This document shows positions 18,799 through 28,023 of a DNA stretch of 64,000 nucleotides, piece by piece. The translations under genes and the position numbers were made by a program. Under the pieces are notes generated by a model, which saw only the letters and a program-made list of their open reading frames with translations, had not been told where the DNA came from and did not search any database. The stretch comes from Gaoshiqia sediminis (lineage in GTDB: Bacteria > Bacteroidota > Bacteroidia > Bacteroidales > Prolixibacteraceae). Every line of letters begins with the position of its first letter. Within the stretch, counting starts at the first letter, position 1. The stretch spans positions 248,001-312,000 of the forward strand of contig NZ_JAPAAF010000002.1 of the NCBI RefSeq assembly GCF_025907915.1, read 5' to 3'.

Positions 18799-19194
18799 GG
18801 TTCAAATATAAAAAAAGGGACAGTACTGAAGGAAAGGTAAGAGAGACGAAACGGTCTGTTGCGGGTAAAAGATGGGGTGGGGAAGGTGAAATAGTAGGGA
18901 TGTGATTTATTTTTTCGGCCATTGCAATTACAGCCGGCGATTAATGCGGCTTTATTTCTTGTAAATCTTTAGGTTAATTTTCTGATTGCCGTTTGCAAAC
19001 CCTTGCAATTTCAAAAAAAACAAATACTTTTGCAGTCCCGATTATTGTCCGTACTTGCAGTTCTTATAATTTATTGAAAATGTTGAAGGTAGTAAGGTTA
19101 TCAACATGCCCGATGTTAATAACGTGAAATCTTCTAACAGATTGAAATGTAAGTTTTTGCAACTTTTAGTGTTTAATTAAAAAAATTAGAGCAA
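18799..19194. other. Intergenic region upstream of rplM
   Basis: This 396-base gap between divergent genes contains the rplM promoter (19003-19032) and an mRNA leader of roughly 155 bases. No small gene is supported. Ribosomal-protein leaders often bind their product, but no known L13 leader fold was recognised here. Confidence 0.5.
19003..19032 (+). promoter_or_regulatory. Promoter of the rplM-rpsI operon
   Basis: TTG at 19003-19005, exactly 19 bases, then TACTTTTG at 19025-19032: a full match to the Bacteroidota sigma-A promoter TTG-N19-TAnnTTTG. Transcription should start near 19039. Confidence 0.75.
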
Positions 19195-19653
19195 GTGGAT
19201 ACTTTATCTTACAAAACCGTATCGGCCAACAGTGCCACGGTAAACAAAGAATGGGTTGTTGTTGATGCAACCGACATGCCGCTTGGCCGTCTGGCCAGTG
19301 CTGTGGCAAAAATGTTGCGCGGAAAACACAAGCCGAATTTTACTCCTCATGTTGATTGTGGAGACAATGTGATTGTCATTAATGCTGAGAAAGTACGTTT
19401 GACCGGAAATAAGCTGAATGACAAAGTCTATCTGCGTTACACCGGATATCCGGGTGGGCAGCGCAGCCAAACCCCGGCTGAGATCATGAAAAGATACCCG
19501 GAACGTTTGGTTGAAAAAGCCGTGAAAGGGATGTTGCCAAAAAACCGTCTTGGACGTGCAATTTGGGGTAACATGAAAGTGTATGTTGGTCCAGAGCATA
19601 AACAAGTCGCTCAAAACCCGAAAGTAATTGATTTAAATACGATTAAATTGTAA
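19195..19653 (+). CDS. rplM: 50S ribosomal protein L13
   Basis: A 152-residue L13. The N-terminal DTLSYKTVSANSATVNKEW is the form found in Bacteroidota, and WVVVDATDMPLGRLAS, VRLTGNKL and GMLPKNRLGR are the family's conserved blocks. The start is GTG at 19195; no in-frame ATG lies nearby and the homologous N-terminus begins here. It is followed after two bases by rpsI, the usual L13-S9 pair. Confidence 0.97.
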   Translation: MDTLSYKTVSANSATVNKEWVVVDATDMPLGRLASAVAKMLRGKHKPNFTPHVDCGDNVIVINAEKVRLTGNKLNDKVYLRYTGYPGGQRSQTPAEIMKRYPERLVEKAVKGMLPKNRLGRAIWGNMKVYVGPEHKQVAQNPKVIDLNTIKL

Positions 19654-19655
19654 CA

Positions 19656-20042
19656 ATGGAAGTAGTTAACAGCTTAGGACGTAGAAAAACAGCCGTTGCC
19701 CGTATTTTTGTCAGCGAAGGCAAAGGAAACATTACCATTAACAACCGGGAGTTGAAAGAATATTTCCCCAATGGTACGCTACAGTATATTGTTATGCAGC
19801 CCCTGAACTTGCTCGGTGTTGCCGATCAATATGATATCAAAGTAAACCTCGACGGTGGCGGTATCAAAGGACAAGCCGAGGCCGTACGTTTGGCCATCGC
19901 CCGTGCGTTGGTTGATATCAATCCGGAATCTAAATCGGAACTGAAACAAGCAGGCTTTATGACCCGCGACCCACGCGAAGTGGAACGTAAAAAGCCAGGT
20001 CAACCCAAAGCCCGTAAACGCTTCCAGTTCTCAAAACGTTAA
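19656..20042 (+). CDS. rpsI: 30S ribosomal protein S9
   Basis: A 128-residue S9 with GRRKTAVARIFV at the start, the GGGIKGQAEAVRLAIARAL helix and the basic tail KKPGQPKARKRFQFSKR that reaches the P-site tRNA. Two bases separate it from rplM. Confidence 0.98.
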   Translation: MEVVNSLGRRKTAVARIFVSEGKGNITINNRELKEYFPNGTLQYIVMQPLNLLGVADQYDIKVNLDGGGIKGQAEAVRLAIARALVDINPESKSELKQAGFMTRDPREVERKKPGQPKARKRFQFSKR

Positions 20043-20072
20043 TATATTATTTAAAAATAACTGTGGATCTGA

Positions 20073-20114
20073 AACCACTGAGACTCCCCGGTTTCGAGGG
20101 ACTACTCAGAGGTT
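20073..20114 (+). promoter_or_regulatory. Structured element upstream of rpsB
   Basis: Between rpsI and rpsB, AACC-A-CTGAG (20073-20082) pairs with CTCAG-A-GGTT (20105-20114) around one A-A mismatch, enclosing a smaller TCCC/GGGA stem. The nested stem lies 34 bases before the rpsB ATG with only a short T run after it. It may be an S2-responsive leader or a weak terminator; it matches no named motif that I can confirm. Confidence 0.5.
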
Positions 20115-20147
20115 GCTTTTCAACGTTTTATTTAAAAAAGTAAAAAG

Positions 20148-20999
20148 ATGCCAAGAACAAATTTTCAGGAATTATTGGATGCAGGTGTACACTTTGGTCA
20201 CCTGAAACGCAAGTGGAACCCCAATATGGCTCCGTATATCTTCATGGAGAAGAATGGGATCCACATCATCGACTTGCAAAAAACAGTTGTAAAAATTGAT
20301 GAAGCAGCTGCTGCTATCAAACAAATTGCCAAATCGGGACGCAAAATTTTATTTGTGGCAACTAAGAAACAAGCCAAAGAGCTTGTTGCTGATGCAGTTG
20401 GCAATGTGAATATGCCATACGTTGTTGAACGTTGGCCCGGCGGTATGCTTACTAACTTCCCAACCATCCGCAAAGCGGTGAAGAAAATGTTGTCGATCGA
20501 CAAAATGATGAAAGACAATAGTTGGGATAACTTATCAAAACGCGAAAAGTTGCAAATTACCCGTCAACGCGCAAAATTGGAAAAAGTGCTCGGTTCTATT
20601 GTTGACTTAACTCGTCTCCCGGCTGCTTTGTTCGTTGTTGACGTGATGAAAGAAAAGATCGCTGTACGCGAAGCTCAGAAATTGGGCATCCCTGTATTTG
20701 CGATGGTTGATACAAACTCTAATCCGGATGGAATCGACTTTGTTATTCCAGCCAACGACGATGCCTCTCAATCAATCCGCCTGATTGTTCGCCTGATGTG
20801 TGACGCTATTGCTGAAGGTTTGAGCGAACGGAAGGTTGAACGGGAAAAAGATGGAGACGACGCTCCGGTCAAAAAAGTGAGAAAAGGAGATACCCGGAAA
20901 TCAGCGGCTAAGTTTGAAGAGGACGAAGAGGTTGATGTAGCAGAAGAGGTTGATGAAGACGATGTTGAGGACGTTGAAGAAGACGATTCAGAAGAATAA
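20148..20999 (+). CDS. rpsB: 30S ribosomal protein S2 with acidic C-terminal extension
   Basis: A 283-residue S2. The core is standard: LLDAGVHFGHLKRKWNPNM, GRKILFVATKKQAKE, RWPGGMLTNFPTI and the IPVFAMVDTNSNPDGIDFVIP block. After about residue 225 comes a charged tail that is first basic and then almost wholly Glu/Asp/Val, some 30 residues, making the protein about 40 longer than E. coli S2. Gene order rpsB-tsf is the near-universal one. Confidence 0.97.
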   Translation: MPRTNFQELLDAGVHFGHLKRKWNPNMAPYIFMEKNGIHIIDLQKTVVKIDEAAAAIKQIAKSGRKILFVATKKQAKELVADAVGNVNMPYVVERWPGGMLTNFPTIRKAVKKMLSIDKMMKDNSWDNLSKREKLQITRQRAKLEKVLGSIVDLTRLPAALFVVDVMKEKIAVREAQKLGIPVFAMVDTNSNPDGIDFVIPANDDASQSIRLIVRLMCDAIAEGLSERKVEREKDGDDAPVKKVRKGDTRKSAAKFEEDEEVDVAEEVDEDDVEDVEEDDSEE

Positions 21000-21031
21000 T
21001 TGCTCATTTTCAAAATAAAAAACAAACAATT

Positions 21032-21859
21032 ATGGCAATTACTGCTGCAGATGTAATGAAGTTGCGTAAAGCAACTGGCGCCGGCATGATGGATTGTAAA
21101 AATGCCCTGGCCGACGCAGATGGCGACTTTAACCGCGCCGTAGAAATTATCCGCGAAAAAGGTAAACTGGTTGCCAGCAAACGTTCCGATCGTGAAGCTT
21201 CGGAAGGTGCTGTCCTGGCAAAAGTGAGTGACGATAATAAATTCGGGGCAATCGTTGTCCTGAACTGCGAAACCGACTTCGTAGCTAAAAACGAAGGTTT
21301 TGTAGCCTTGACCCAGAAATTTCTGGACTTGGCTGTTGCTGAAAGACCCGCAGATCTCGATGCTCTGAAAGCATTAACTATCGACGGGCGTACTATTGCC
21401 GATCATGTAACGGAACAAACCGGCGTCATTGGTGAAAAGATCGACTTATCGTACTACTCAAAAGTGGAAGCCGCTTCGGTTGTTGGCTATATCCACCCGG
21501 GAAACAAACTGGCTACGCTGGTAGGATTCAATCAAGAGAATGTTGATGTACAAGTGGCAAAAGATGTGGCTATGCAAGTTGCAGCCATGAACCCGGTTGC
21601 TGTTGATAAAGACTTTGTACCTCAGGAAGTGGTTGAAAAGGAACTGGAAATTGCCAAGGAGAAATTCCGGCAGGAAGGCAAACCCGAAGCAATGCTGGAT
21701 AAAATTGCTCAAGGTGCTTTGGCTAAATTCTTTAAAGAAAGTACACTGTTGAATCAGGCTTTTGTGAAAGACAACAAGGTTTCTGTGAAAGAATACCTGG
21801 GTTCTTGCAGCAAAGATTTGACGGCTACTGCTTTTGTTCGTTTCGCTTTGGCTGAATAA
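21032..21859 (+). CDS. tsf: Elongation factor Ts
   Basis: The 275-residue guanine-nucleotide exchange factor for EF-Tu. AADVMKLRKATGAGMMDCKNAL is the N-terminal UBA-like domain and AIVVLNCETDFVAKNEGF is the motif that inserts into EF-Tu. Thirty-two bases follow rpsB, and a strong terminator closes the unit. Confidence 0.98.
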   Translation: MAITAADVMKLRKATGAGMMDCKNALADADGDFNRAVEIIREKGKLVASKRSDREASEGAVLAKVSDDNKFGAIVVLNCETDFVAKNEGFVALTQKFLDLAVAERPADLDALKALTIDGRTIADHVTEQTGVIGEKIDLSYYSKVEAASVVGYIHPGNKLATLVGFNQENVDVQVAKDVAMQVAAMNPVAVDKDFVPQEVVEKELEIAKEKFRQEGKPEAMLDKIAQGALAKFFKESTLLNQAFVKDNKVSVKEYLGSCSKDLTATAFVRFALAE

Positions 21860-21883
21860 GCTTAGAAAAAGGTATATGATAAT

Positions 21884-21912
21884 AAAAAAGAGGCTTTATG
21901 GGCCTCTTTTTT
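21884..21912. terminator. Bidirectional terminator between tsf and atpG
   Basis: A perfect 11-bp stem, AAAAAAGAGGC (21884-21894) with GCCTCTTTTTT (21902-21912), and a 7-base loop. A and T runs flank it symmetrically, so it serves both convergent transcripts. Confidence 0.9.
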
Positions 21913-21935
21913 CGTATATGACATTTTGTGCGGGA

Positions 21936-22817
21936 TTATCCGTTCAGTGCTTCTGCCCCGTTGGTAACCTCCAGAATTTCGTTGGTAATGGCTGATTGAC
22001 GGGCTTTGTTAAAGGTTAATGTTAGCTCTTTTATCAGATCTGTGGCATTGTCGGTTGCCTTGTGCATCGAGGTCATCCGGGCACCGTGTTCGGCGGCAAA
22101 CGAGTCGGCCAATGCTTTGTAAAACTGAATTTTTAAGGACCGTGGAATCAATTCCTCCACGATTTTTTCTTTCGAAGGCTCGTAAATGAAGTTATATACA
22201 CTGTCCTTTTCTTCGTCATTCTGCTTTAGCTCTACCGGTAAGAATTGTTCGGTAACGCTAATTTGCATGGCAGCATTTTTAAACTGATTGTAAACCAGTT
22301 CAATCCGGTCGTACCGTTTGTCGGCATAATCGGCCATTAGGTTGTTCGAAACCATCGTGGAAGTTTCAAAATCAAGGTTGTCGAACACCTCGTTAGCTTG
22401 TGCCACAATGTTCATCCTACGCAATCGCAGTTGTTTTTCGCCCTGCTTTCCAACTACCAGAAAATCAATATCACCGGAAATAAGTTGTTCCTTATATTTG
22501 GTGTTGGCTAAATCAACAGCTGTTTTCGCGATGTTAGCGTTAAATGCGCCACACAGGCCCCTGTTCGAACTGATCAGTACGATCAATATTCTGTTAGGGG
22601 TACGGTGCTGCGTAAATACCGATTCTTCGGTGTTTTTCAAGCTCGAACTGAGCGAGTCGAGGATCGCATGAAGCTTTTCGGCGTATGGCCTGATCCGGAA
22701 GATAGCATCCTGCGCCTTTTTCAACTTGGCTGCCGACACCATCTTCATCGCACTGGTTACCTGCCGGGTGGTTTTTACCGATGCAATCCGTGTTCGTATT
22801 TCTTTTAAATTGGCCAT
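21936..22817 (-). CDS. atpG: ATP synthase F1 gamma subunit
   Basis: A 293-residue gamma subunit, the central rotor shaft of F1. The N-terminal IRTRIASVKTTRQVTSAMKMVSAAK helix and the C-terminal helix ending KARQSAITNEILEVTNGAEAL form the coiled coil; ISSNRGLCGAFNANI is the conserved middle block. It is the last gene of the atp operon here. Confidence 0.97.
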   Translation of the reverse strand: MANLKEIRTRIASVKTTRQVTSAMKMVSAAKLKKAQDAIFRIRPYAEKLHAILDSLSSSLKNTEESVFTQHRTPNRILIVLISSNRGLCGAFNANIAKTAVDLANTKYKEQLISGDIDFLVVGKQGEKQLRLRRMNIVAQANEVFDNLDFETSTMVSNNLMADYADKRYDRIELVYNQFKNAAMQISVTEQFLPVELKQNDEEKDSVYNFIYEPSKEKIVEELIPRSLKIQFYKALADSFAAEHGARMTSMHKATDNATDLIKELTLTFNKARQSAITNEILEVTNGAEALNG

Positions 22818-22878
22818 TTTTTACAATTTACTAATGGTGAGGGCGAGGTTTTTGTTTATTTACCTCACGTATCCATTG

Positions 22879-24459
22879 CTATTGAACGAACCGTTGAGCG
22901 ATTTCAGCAGCCGCTTTTTCAATGGCAACGATGCCTTCCTCGGTAAGGTTCCCCTGACGAAGATCATCCAGTACATTTTGGTATTGCAAATCCATCAGGT
23001 TCAGGAAGTCTTTCTCAAAGGCCTTCACCTTGTCCAGAGGCACCGATTTGAGCAGTTCCTTTACTCCGCAATAAATGATGGCAATCTGGTGTTCAATCCG
23101 GATGGGCGCATATTGCCCTTGTTTCAGGATTTCGACATTTTTTCGGCCTTTATCGAGCACCCGCATGGTGGCGGAATCCAAATCGGAGCCGAACTTTGAA
23201 AAAGCTTCGAGCTCGCGGAACTGCGCCTGGTCGAGTTTTAACGTACCGGCAATTTTTTTCATGGCCTTCAGCTGGGCATTACCCCCAACTCGGGAAACCG
23301 AAATCCCTACGTTGATGGCAGGGCGTACGCCGGCGTTGAACAGGTTCGACTCCAGGAAGATTTGTCCATCGGTAATGGAAATGACGTTTGTCGGGATGTA
23401 GGCCGATACGTCGCTGGCCTGGGTTTCTATGATGGGCAGCGCAGTCAGCGAGCCACCACCTTTGACTTTTCCTTTCAGGCTGTCGGGCAGGTCGTTCATT
23501 TTCGCCGCAATTTCGTCCGATTCGATGATTTTTGCTGCCCGTTCCAACAGGCGGGAGTGCAGGTAGAAAACATCGCCCGGGTATGCTTCGCGGCCTGGCG
23601 GACGTCGTAGCAGCAAGGATACCTCGCGGTACGAAACGGCTTGTTTCGACAAGTCGTCGTAGATGATCAGAGCGTCACGGCCCGTGTCGCGGAAATATTC
23701 GCCAATGGCTGCACCGGCATATGGCGCGAAGAATTGCTGTGCTGCCGGATCGGATGCCGTGGCTGAAACAATGGCCGTATATTCCATAGCACCGTGTTTC
23801 TCCAGTGTGGACGCGATATTGGCAACGGTTGAGCCTTTTTGTCCAATGGCTACATAAATGCAATACACCGGCTTGCCTTTTTCAAAATTTTCGCGCTGGT
23901 TGATGATCGTATCGATTGCAACGGCAGTTTTCCCGGTTTGGCGGTCGCCGATAATCAATTCTCGCTGTCCGCGGCCAATCGGGATCATGGCATCAATGGC
24001 TTTAATACCGGTTTGCAGCGGTTGTCTCACCGGTTGACGATAGATTACTCCCGGGGCTTTGCGCTCGAGCGGCATCTCGAATTTTTCGCCACGAATTGCT
24101 CCTTTTCCATCCACAGGAATACCGATTGTGTTGATTACGCGGCCCAATACACCATCACCCACTTCGATGGAAGCAATGCGGCGCAGTCGCTTTACCGTAT
24201 CTCCTTCTTTTATTTCTTCTGACGGGCCCAAAAGTACTGCCCCTACGTTGTCCTCTTCCAGGTTAAGCACGATGCCTTTTATGCCGCTGTCGAACTCGAT
24301 CATTTCGTTTGATTCCACATTGGATAAACCATAGATGCGGGCAATACCATCACCCACTTGAAGAACAGTCCCAACTTCGTCCAGTTCGGCTTCAGACTTG
24401 AATCCTTCCAGTTGTTGTTTCAGTATTGCCGAAACTTCAGCAGGTTTTATATCAGCCAT
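22879..24459 (-). CDS. atpA: ATP synthase F1 alpha subunit
   Basis: A 526-residue alpha subunit, the non-catalytic nucleotide-binding subunit of F1. [15 protein letters not shown] is the Walker A loop, [15 protein letters not shown] the Walker B region, [15 protein letters not shown] the visible arginine-rich block. It lies between atpH and atpG, the standard order. Confidence 0.98.
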   Translation of the reverse strand: MADIKPAEVSAILKQQLEGFKSEAELDEVGTVLQVGDGIARIYGLSNVESNEMIEFDSGIKGIVLNLEEDNVGAVLLGPSEEIKEGDTVKRLRRIASIEVGDGVLGRVINTIGIPVDGKGAIRGEKFEMPLERKAPGVIYRQPVRQPLQTGIKAIDAMIPIGRGQRELIIGDRQTGKTAVAIDTIINQRENFEKGKPVYCIYVAIGQKGSTVANIASTLEKHGAMEYTAIVSATASDPAAQQFFAPYAGAAIGEYFRDTGRDALIIYDDLSKQAVSYREVSLLLRRPPGREAYPGDVFYLHSRLLERAAKIIESDEIAAKMNDLPDSLKGKVKGGGSLTALPIIETQASDVSAYIPTNVISITDGQIFLESNLFNAGVRPAINVGISVSRVGGNAQLKAMKKIAGTLKLDQAQFRELEAFSKFGSDLDSATMRVLDKGRKNVEILKQGQYAPIRIEHQIAIIYCGVKELLKSVPLDKVKAFEKDFLNLMDLQYQNVLDDLRQGNLTEEGIVAIEKAAAEIAQRFVQ

Positions 24460-24474
24460 AGTGTTCTTTTTTTG

Positions 24475-25023
24475 CTAATGTATATCTGATTGTAATAACT
24501 TTTCTTTCACTTTCTGAAGCTGGTTGGACAGGCTTGCATCGAGCTGTTGGTCATCGATGCGCAGAATGAAGCCGCCGATCAGCCGGGGGTCTATCTTTTC
24601 GAGCAGATCAACCTGGGCATCAAATTCCTGTTCCAGCTGCTTTTTTATGTTGTCAATAATGTCCGGGTTAAGAACCACGGCGCTGGTAAGTACGGCCGTT
24701 TTTATGCCTTGCTCGTGGCGGTATAGGGAAAGGATGTTGCGGCAGATGCCCAACAAGTGGCTTTCCCGTTTGTTGTTGGTAACCAGATGTAAGAAATTCA
24801 GACTGGCCTTGTTGATTTTTCCTCCAAAAATTGAATTGAGCAACTTCAATTTTACGGATGTTTTTATAACCGGGCTTTCCAGAAACTGTCTGAAATCGGC
24901 ACTCTCTTTTATCAGCGAACTAATAACGTTGATATCCTGTTGCAGGATGCCGAGTTGTTGTTGTTCTTTTGCCAGATCGAAAAAGGCCTTGGCATACCGG
25001 ACTGTTATTTTGCTCTGATCCAT
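24475..25023 (-). CDS. atpH: ATP synthase F1 delta subunit
   Basis: A 182-residue delta (OSCP) subunit joining the F1 head to the b stalk. VRYAKAFFDLAKEQQQL at the N-terminus and the C-terminal DPRLIGGFILRIDDQQLDAS block are diagnostic. Three bases separate it from atpF. Confidence 0.95.
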   Translation of the reverse strand: MDQSKITVRYAKAFFDLAKEQQQLGILQQDINVISSLIKESADFRQFLESPVIKTSVKLKLLNSIFGGKINKASLNFLHLVTNNKRESHLLGICRNILSLYRHEQGIKTAVLTSAVVLNPDIIDNIKKQLEQEFDAQVDLLEKIDPRLIGGFILRIDDQQLDASLSNQLQKVKEKLLQSDIH

Positions 25024-25026
25024 AAA

Positions 25027-25521
25027 TTATTTCAATTTAAGATCTTTTAAAAGTTCATTTACCAAGGCTTCCTGGTCTTTGTGTTCTTTCATCTCTTTCC
25101 GGATAATTTTTTCGGCGACCATCACGGACAGTTCTACTACTTGCTTTTTCATGTCTTTGATGGCTTCCTGCTTTTCCGCTTCAATTTGTTCGCGGGCCGA
25201 TTGAATCACTTTCAACCCTTCAGCATTTGCCTGAGCTTTTGCTTCGGCTACAATCTTATCCTTTATGTTGGTTGCTTCCCGCAGGATGATTTCTTTTTCT
25301 CGGCGGGCTTCCGCAATTATTTTGTCATGATCGGCTTTCAGTCCGGCCACTTCTTTACGGGCCTGATCAGCCGCGGTGAGCGCTTCATAAATGGAAGCTT
25401 CGCGATTTTTCAGTGCGTTCAGGATTGGTTTCCATGCAAACCTTTTCAGTATGTAGAGGGTAATCCCAAATACGATGACCATCCAAAAGATGGTGCCATA
25501 ATCCGGAGTAACGAATCCCAT
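25027..25521 (-). CDS. atpF: ATP synthase Fo b subunit
   Basis: About 164 residues from the ATG at 25521 (MGFVTPDYGTIFWMV), the start that matches the family; an upstream ATG at 25560 would add 13 residues unlike it. One membrane helix near the N-terminus (TIFWMVIVFGITLYIL) is followed by a long charged coiled coil that forms the peripheral stalk. Confidence 0.95.
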   Translation of the reverse strand: MGFVTPDYGTIFWMVIVFGITLYILKRFAWKPILNALKNREASIYEALTAADQARKEVAGLKADHDKIIAEARREKEIILREATNIKDKIVAEAKAQANAEGLKVIQSAREQIEAEKQEAIKDMKKQVVELSVMVAEKIIRKEMKEHKDQEALVNELLKDLKLK

Positions 25522-25591
25522 GGTTTTTCTTTTTGGTGAAGCCATCCTGGCTCCCGGCAACCCCGGGAGCGGACAGCAGTTTTAAAAAATC

Positions 25592-25852
25592 TTAGATAAA
25601 GAGGATCAGCGCACAGATGATCACAGCGAAGAAGGCAACACCTTCGATCAGGGCTGCGGATACGATCATGTTTGACCGGATATCACCGGCGGCTTCCGGC
25701 TGGCGTGCGATTGCCTCCATAGCGGTGGCACCGATACGGCCAATGCCCATGCCGGCAGCCATGGCTGCCAAGCCAGCTCCCAAGGCTGCGCCTAGTTCGG
25801 CTATTCCTAAGCCTATCCCTACCTCTGCTAAAAGAATCATTAAAGATGTCAT
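25592..25852 (-). CDS. atpE: ATP synthase Fo c subunit
   Basis: The 86-residue ring subunit, starting at MTSLMILLAEVG; a longer open frame to 25960 is only the overlap with atpB. Two hydrophobic helices are joined by the polar loop ARQPEAAGDIR. The ion-binding Glu lies in helix 2 (ALIEGVAFFAVI). The residues around it lack the usual sodium-site pattern (no Ser-Thr after Glu), so it is probably proton-driven. Confidence 0.95.
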   Translation of the reverse strand: MTSLMILLAEVGIGLGIAELGAALGAGLAAMAAGMGIGRIGATAMEAIARQPEAAGDIRSNMIVSAALIEGVAFFAVIICALILFI

Positions 25853-25871
25853 ACGGTTGAATTTATAGTGA

Positions 25872-26990
25872 TTAATGATGTTCTTGTGTTGCCATGCCGA
25901 AATATAAAGCCGAAAGTAACGTGAATACGTAGGCCTGGATGAACGAGACCAGTACATCAAGCAAGGTCATGAATACCGAGAAAACAATGGAAACCACGGA
26001 TACGGCTGCCCCGGTTGCCGGTCCCATTAATTGGGAAAAAATGAAGATCAGGCTTATAAATACGGTAACAATCATGTGTCCGGCCATCATGTTTGCAAAC
26101 AAACGTACCATCAATACAAACGGTTTGGTGAATACGCCTGAAAGTTCGACAATCGGCATTAAAGGAATCGGAAATTTCAACCACCAAGGAACATCCGGAT
26201 TGTAAATTTCTTTCCAATAGTGCTTGTTGGCACTGATGGTGGTGATGACGAACGTGAACAAGGCCAATACCATGGTAACAGCAATGTTTCCGGTAACATT
26301 GGCGCCAAAGGGAAATATAGGGATTAAACCCAATAGGTTGTTAATCAGTATAAAAAAGAACAACGTAAGCAGGAAAGGCATGAACTTCTCCGATTTTTCT
26401 TCGCCAATGGCCGGTACGGCCACTTCATCGCGGATGAAAATGATAATGGGTTCAACCAGGTTTTGTATCCCTTTTGGGGCTTTGCCCGCATTTTGTTTGG
26501 CCGATTTAGCGACATTCAGAAAAATCCAGAGCAAGACGATTACACTGACAATAATCCCTGCCACCGCTTTGGTTAAAGAGAGATCGATAGGTAATCCAAT
26601 CACTTCACCGTGTTCATTTATTTCTTCAATTTTGCCGGCATTTTCACCATCATGGGCAATCCGGAAATTGTTGTAGGTGGCTGTGCCGTGGTGAAACCTC
26701 GACGACCAGAAAAGATGCCAACCACTGCTATTACTGTATAAGATAATGGGTAGGGGAATGCTGATATGTGTTTCTCCAATGGTGGCAATATGCCAATCAA
26801 AAGCATCAGAAACGTGTTCCATCACAAACTTCCCGGCATCAAATTCTTCCGGTTGTTGCTCAACGGCGTGTTCATCTGCTGCGAAAAGTTTTACCGGGCT
26901 CAAGGCAATAACGAGGCTGGCCAGTACTAAAACTGTCAACTTAGTTAGCTTGCTTAGCTTTATCGGGTTATTCTCCTTTAGCATGATCAT
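25872..26990 (-). CDS. atpB: ATP synthase Fo a subunit
   Basis: About 372 residues. The C-terminal part has the stator helices with the essential Arg in FVLMVRLFANMMAGH and the QAYVFTLLSALYF end typical of subunit a. The N-terminus carries a signal peptide (cleavage near LFA-AD) and a roughly 100-residue periplasmic extension, as in other Bacteroidota. Starts at 26990 or 26984 are both possible; a third at 27011 is less likely. Confidence 0.93.
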   Translation of the reverse strand: MIMLKENNPIKLSKLTKLTVLVLASLVIALSPVKLFAADEHAVEQQPEEFDAGKFVMEHVSDAFDWHIATIGETHISIPLPIILYSNSSGWHLFWSSRFHHGTATYNNFRIAHDGENAGKIEEINEHGEVIGLPIDLSLTKAVAGIIVSVIVLLWIFLNVAKSAKQNAGKAPKGIQNLVEPIIIFIRDEVAVPAIGEEKSEKFMPFLLTLFFFILINNLLGLIPIFPFGANVTGNIAVTMVLALFTFVITTISANKHYWKEIYNPDVPWWLKFPIPLMPIVELSGVFTKPFVLMVRLFANMMAGHMIVTVFISLIFIFSQLMGPATGAAVSVVSIVFSVFMTLLDVLVSFIQAYVFTLLSALYFGMATQEHH

Positions 26991-27033
26991 TTGTTTGAGA
27001 AACCGTTCCAAATTAGTTAAAATTTCAGAAGAT

Positions 27034-27423
27034 TCAATTACTTTTTTGTTTTACTACCCGTGCAATCTCACAAACTTCAACAATGGAGAAGGCAAAATAG
27101 ATTACCAGAAAATTGATCAGGAATACTTTTGCCTGGTCGCGATGAAAAAAGGCAAAAGAAATAGCAAAAACCAGATAAATGAACATCTTGATGAAACTCA
27201 TTCCCATAAAACGGGCGGTAAACTTTGCCATGCTCTTCCCGGCTATCCTTAACAAATAATAATGTACAAGGTTTGTGACCAGGAACAAAAAGATGAGGGC
27301 GATGGGTAGAAAACGAATATACCAATTCGGGAAGAGCAGAAAATAAAAGAGATAACCGAGCACGAAAAATGCGAAGGTCAACAGGCTGGTCTGAAAGAGA
27401 AAGCGCCTCATGAGTGGGTTCAT
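27034..27423 (-). CDS. Four-helix membrane protein of the atp operon (AtpI/AtpR-like position)
   Basis: A 129-residue protein with four predicted membrane helices (about 10-32, 38-58, 72-92, 97-117) and no recognised catalytic motif. It lies between atpZ and atpB, where many operons carry uncI or atpR genes that help Fo assembly. Its start overlaps the atpZ stop by four bases, so translation is coupled. Role in ATP synthase assembly is inferred from position only. Confidence 0.7.
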   Translation of the reverse strand: MNPLMRRFLFQTSLLTFAFFVLGYLFYFLLFPNWYIRFLPIALIFLFLVTNLVHYYLLRIAGKSMAKFTARFMGMSFIKMFIYLVFAISFAFFHRDQAKVFLINFLVIYFAFSIVEVCEIARVVKQKSN

Positions 27424-27641
27424 TTCAAAAAGTTTTTAATGGCGTGATAAATAGCACCGATGACTGACAGTACCATCAATGCAAGAGTAAATGCCGGAAA
27501 AGAAAGGCCCAGCCAATGATCAATTTTATAGCCGGTGAAAACGCCTAGCGCCATGATGGTAATCATCTCAAAGGCCAGGCTGGAGTAGCGGATAAACTGG
27601 TCGAAATTTTTCTTCGGCTTATTTCGGTTTGGATTCTTCAT
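27420..27641 (-). CDS. AtpZ/AtpI-family small membrane protein
   Basis: A 73-residue two-helix protein. FIRYSSLAFEMITIMALGVF and GYKIDHWLGLSFPAFTLALM match the AtpZ/putative F0F1 assembly family, where GxxxDxWLG is conserved. It overlaps the bactofilin gene by 23 bases and the next gene by 4. Confidence 0.85.
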   Translation of the reverse strand: MKNPNRNKPKKNFDQFIRYSSLAFEMITIMALGVFTGYKIDHWLGLSFPAFTLALMVLSVIGAIYHAIKNFLK

Positions 27642-27993
27642 GTTTGACCGGTTCGCCCATCACACATGATCCGGAGAAAACAGCAGCGGGTTCAATGCTC
27701 AATTTCCCGGTGCGAATATCGCCCTGTACTTTGGAGGAAGCTTTCAGGCTTAATAATTCCTCAATAACCAATTTTCCCTTCAGAAAGCCGGAAATTTCAC
27801 AGTTCTTGCAGTTGATTTCGCCGTTTACTTTTCCGGTCACCCCGATTACTACTCGTCCGGTGCATTTTAGGTTGCCCGTCAATTCTCCGTCAATCCGGAT
27901 GTCCCCTTCCGAAATAATATCCCCGGTAATGCGGGTTCCTTTTCCAATCAGGTTGATAGCCTGAGAATCGGCTTCATTAAACGATTTTGCCAT
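27619..27993 (-). CDS. Bactofilin-family cytoskeletal protein
   Basis: A 124-residue bactofilin (DUF583), a self-polymerising beta-helix protein involved in shape or wall enzyme placement. The pattern GKGTRITGDIISEGDIRIDG, then repeated GxVxGxI coils (GKVNGEINC, SKVQGDIRTG), is diagnostic. It is the first gene of the atp operon, and its 3' end overlaps atpZ by 23 bases. The two Cys-containing coils (NCKNCEI) are a local peculiarity. Confidence 0.93.
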   Translation of the reverse strand: MAKSFNEADSQAINLIGKGTRITGDIISEGDIRIDGELTGNLKCTGRVVIGVTGKVNGEINCKNCEISGFLKGKLVIEELLSLKASSKVQGDIRTGKLSIEPAAVFSGSCVMGEPVKHEESKPK

Positions 27994-28015
27994 ATTGCTT
28001 TTTTATGAGAGTGAC

Positions 28016-28023
28016 CAAATATA
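28016..28023 (-). promoter_or_regulatory. Putative -7 box (TATATTTG) for the bactofilin-atp operon
   Basis: TATATTTG on the minus strand matches TAnnTTTG and lies 22 bases before the bactofilin ATG. It abuts the terminator hairpin of the upstream gene, so no -33 TTG fits cleanly. Confidence 0.45.
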
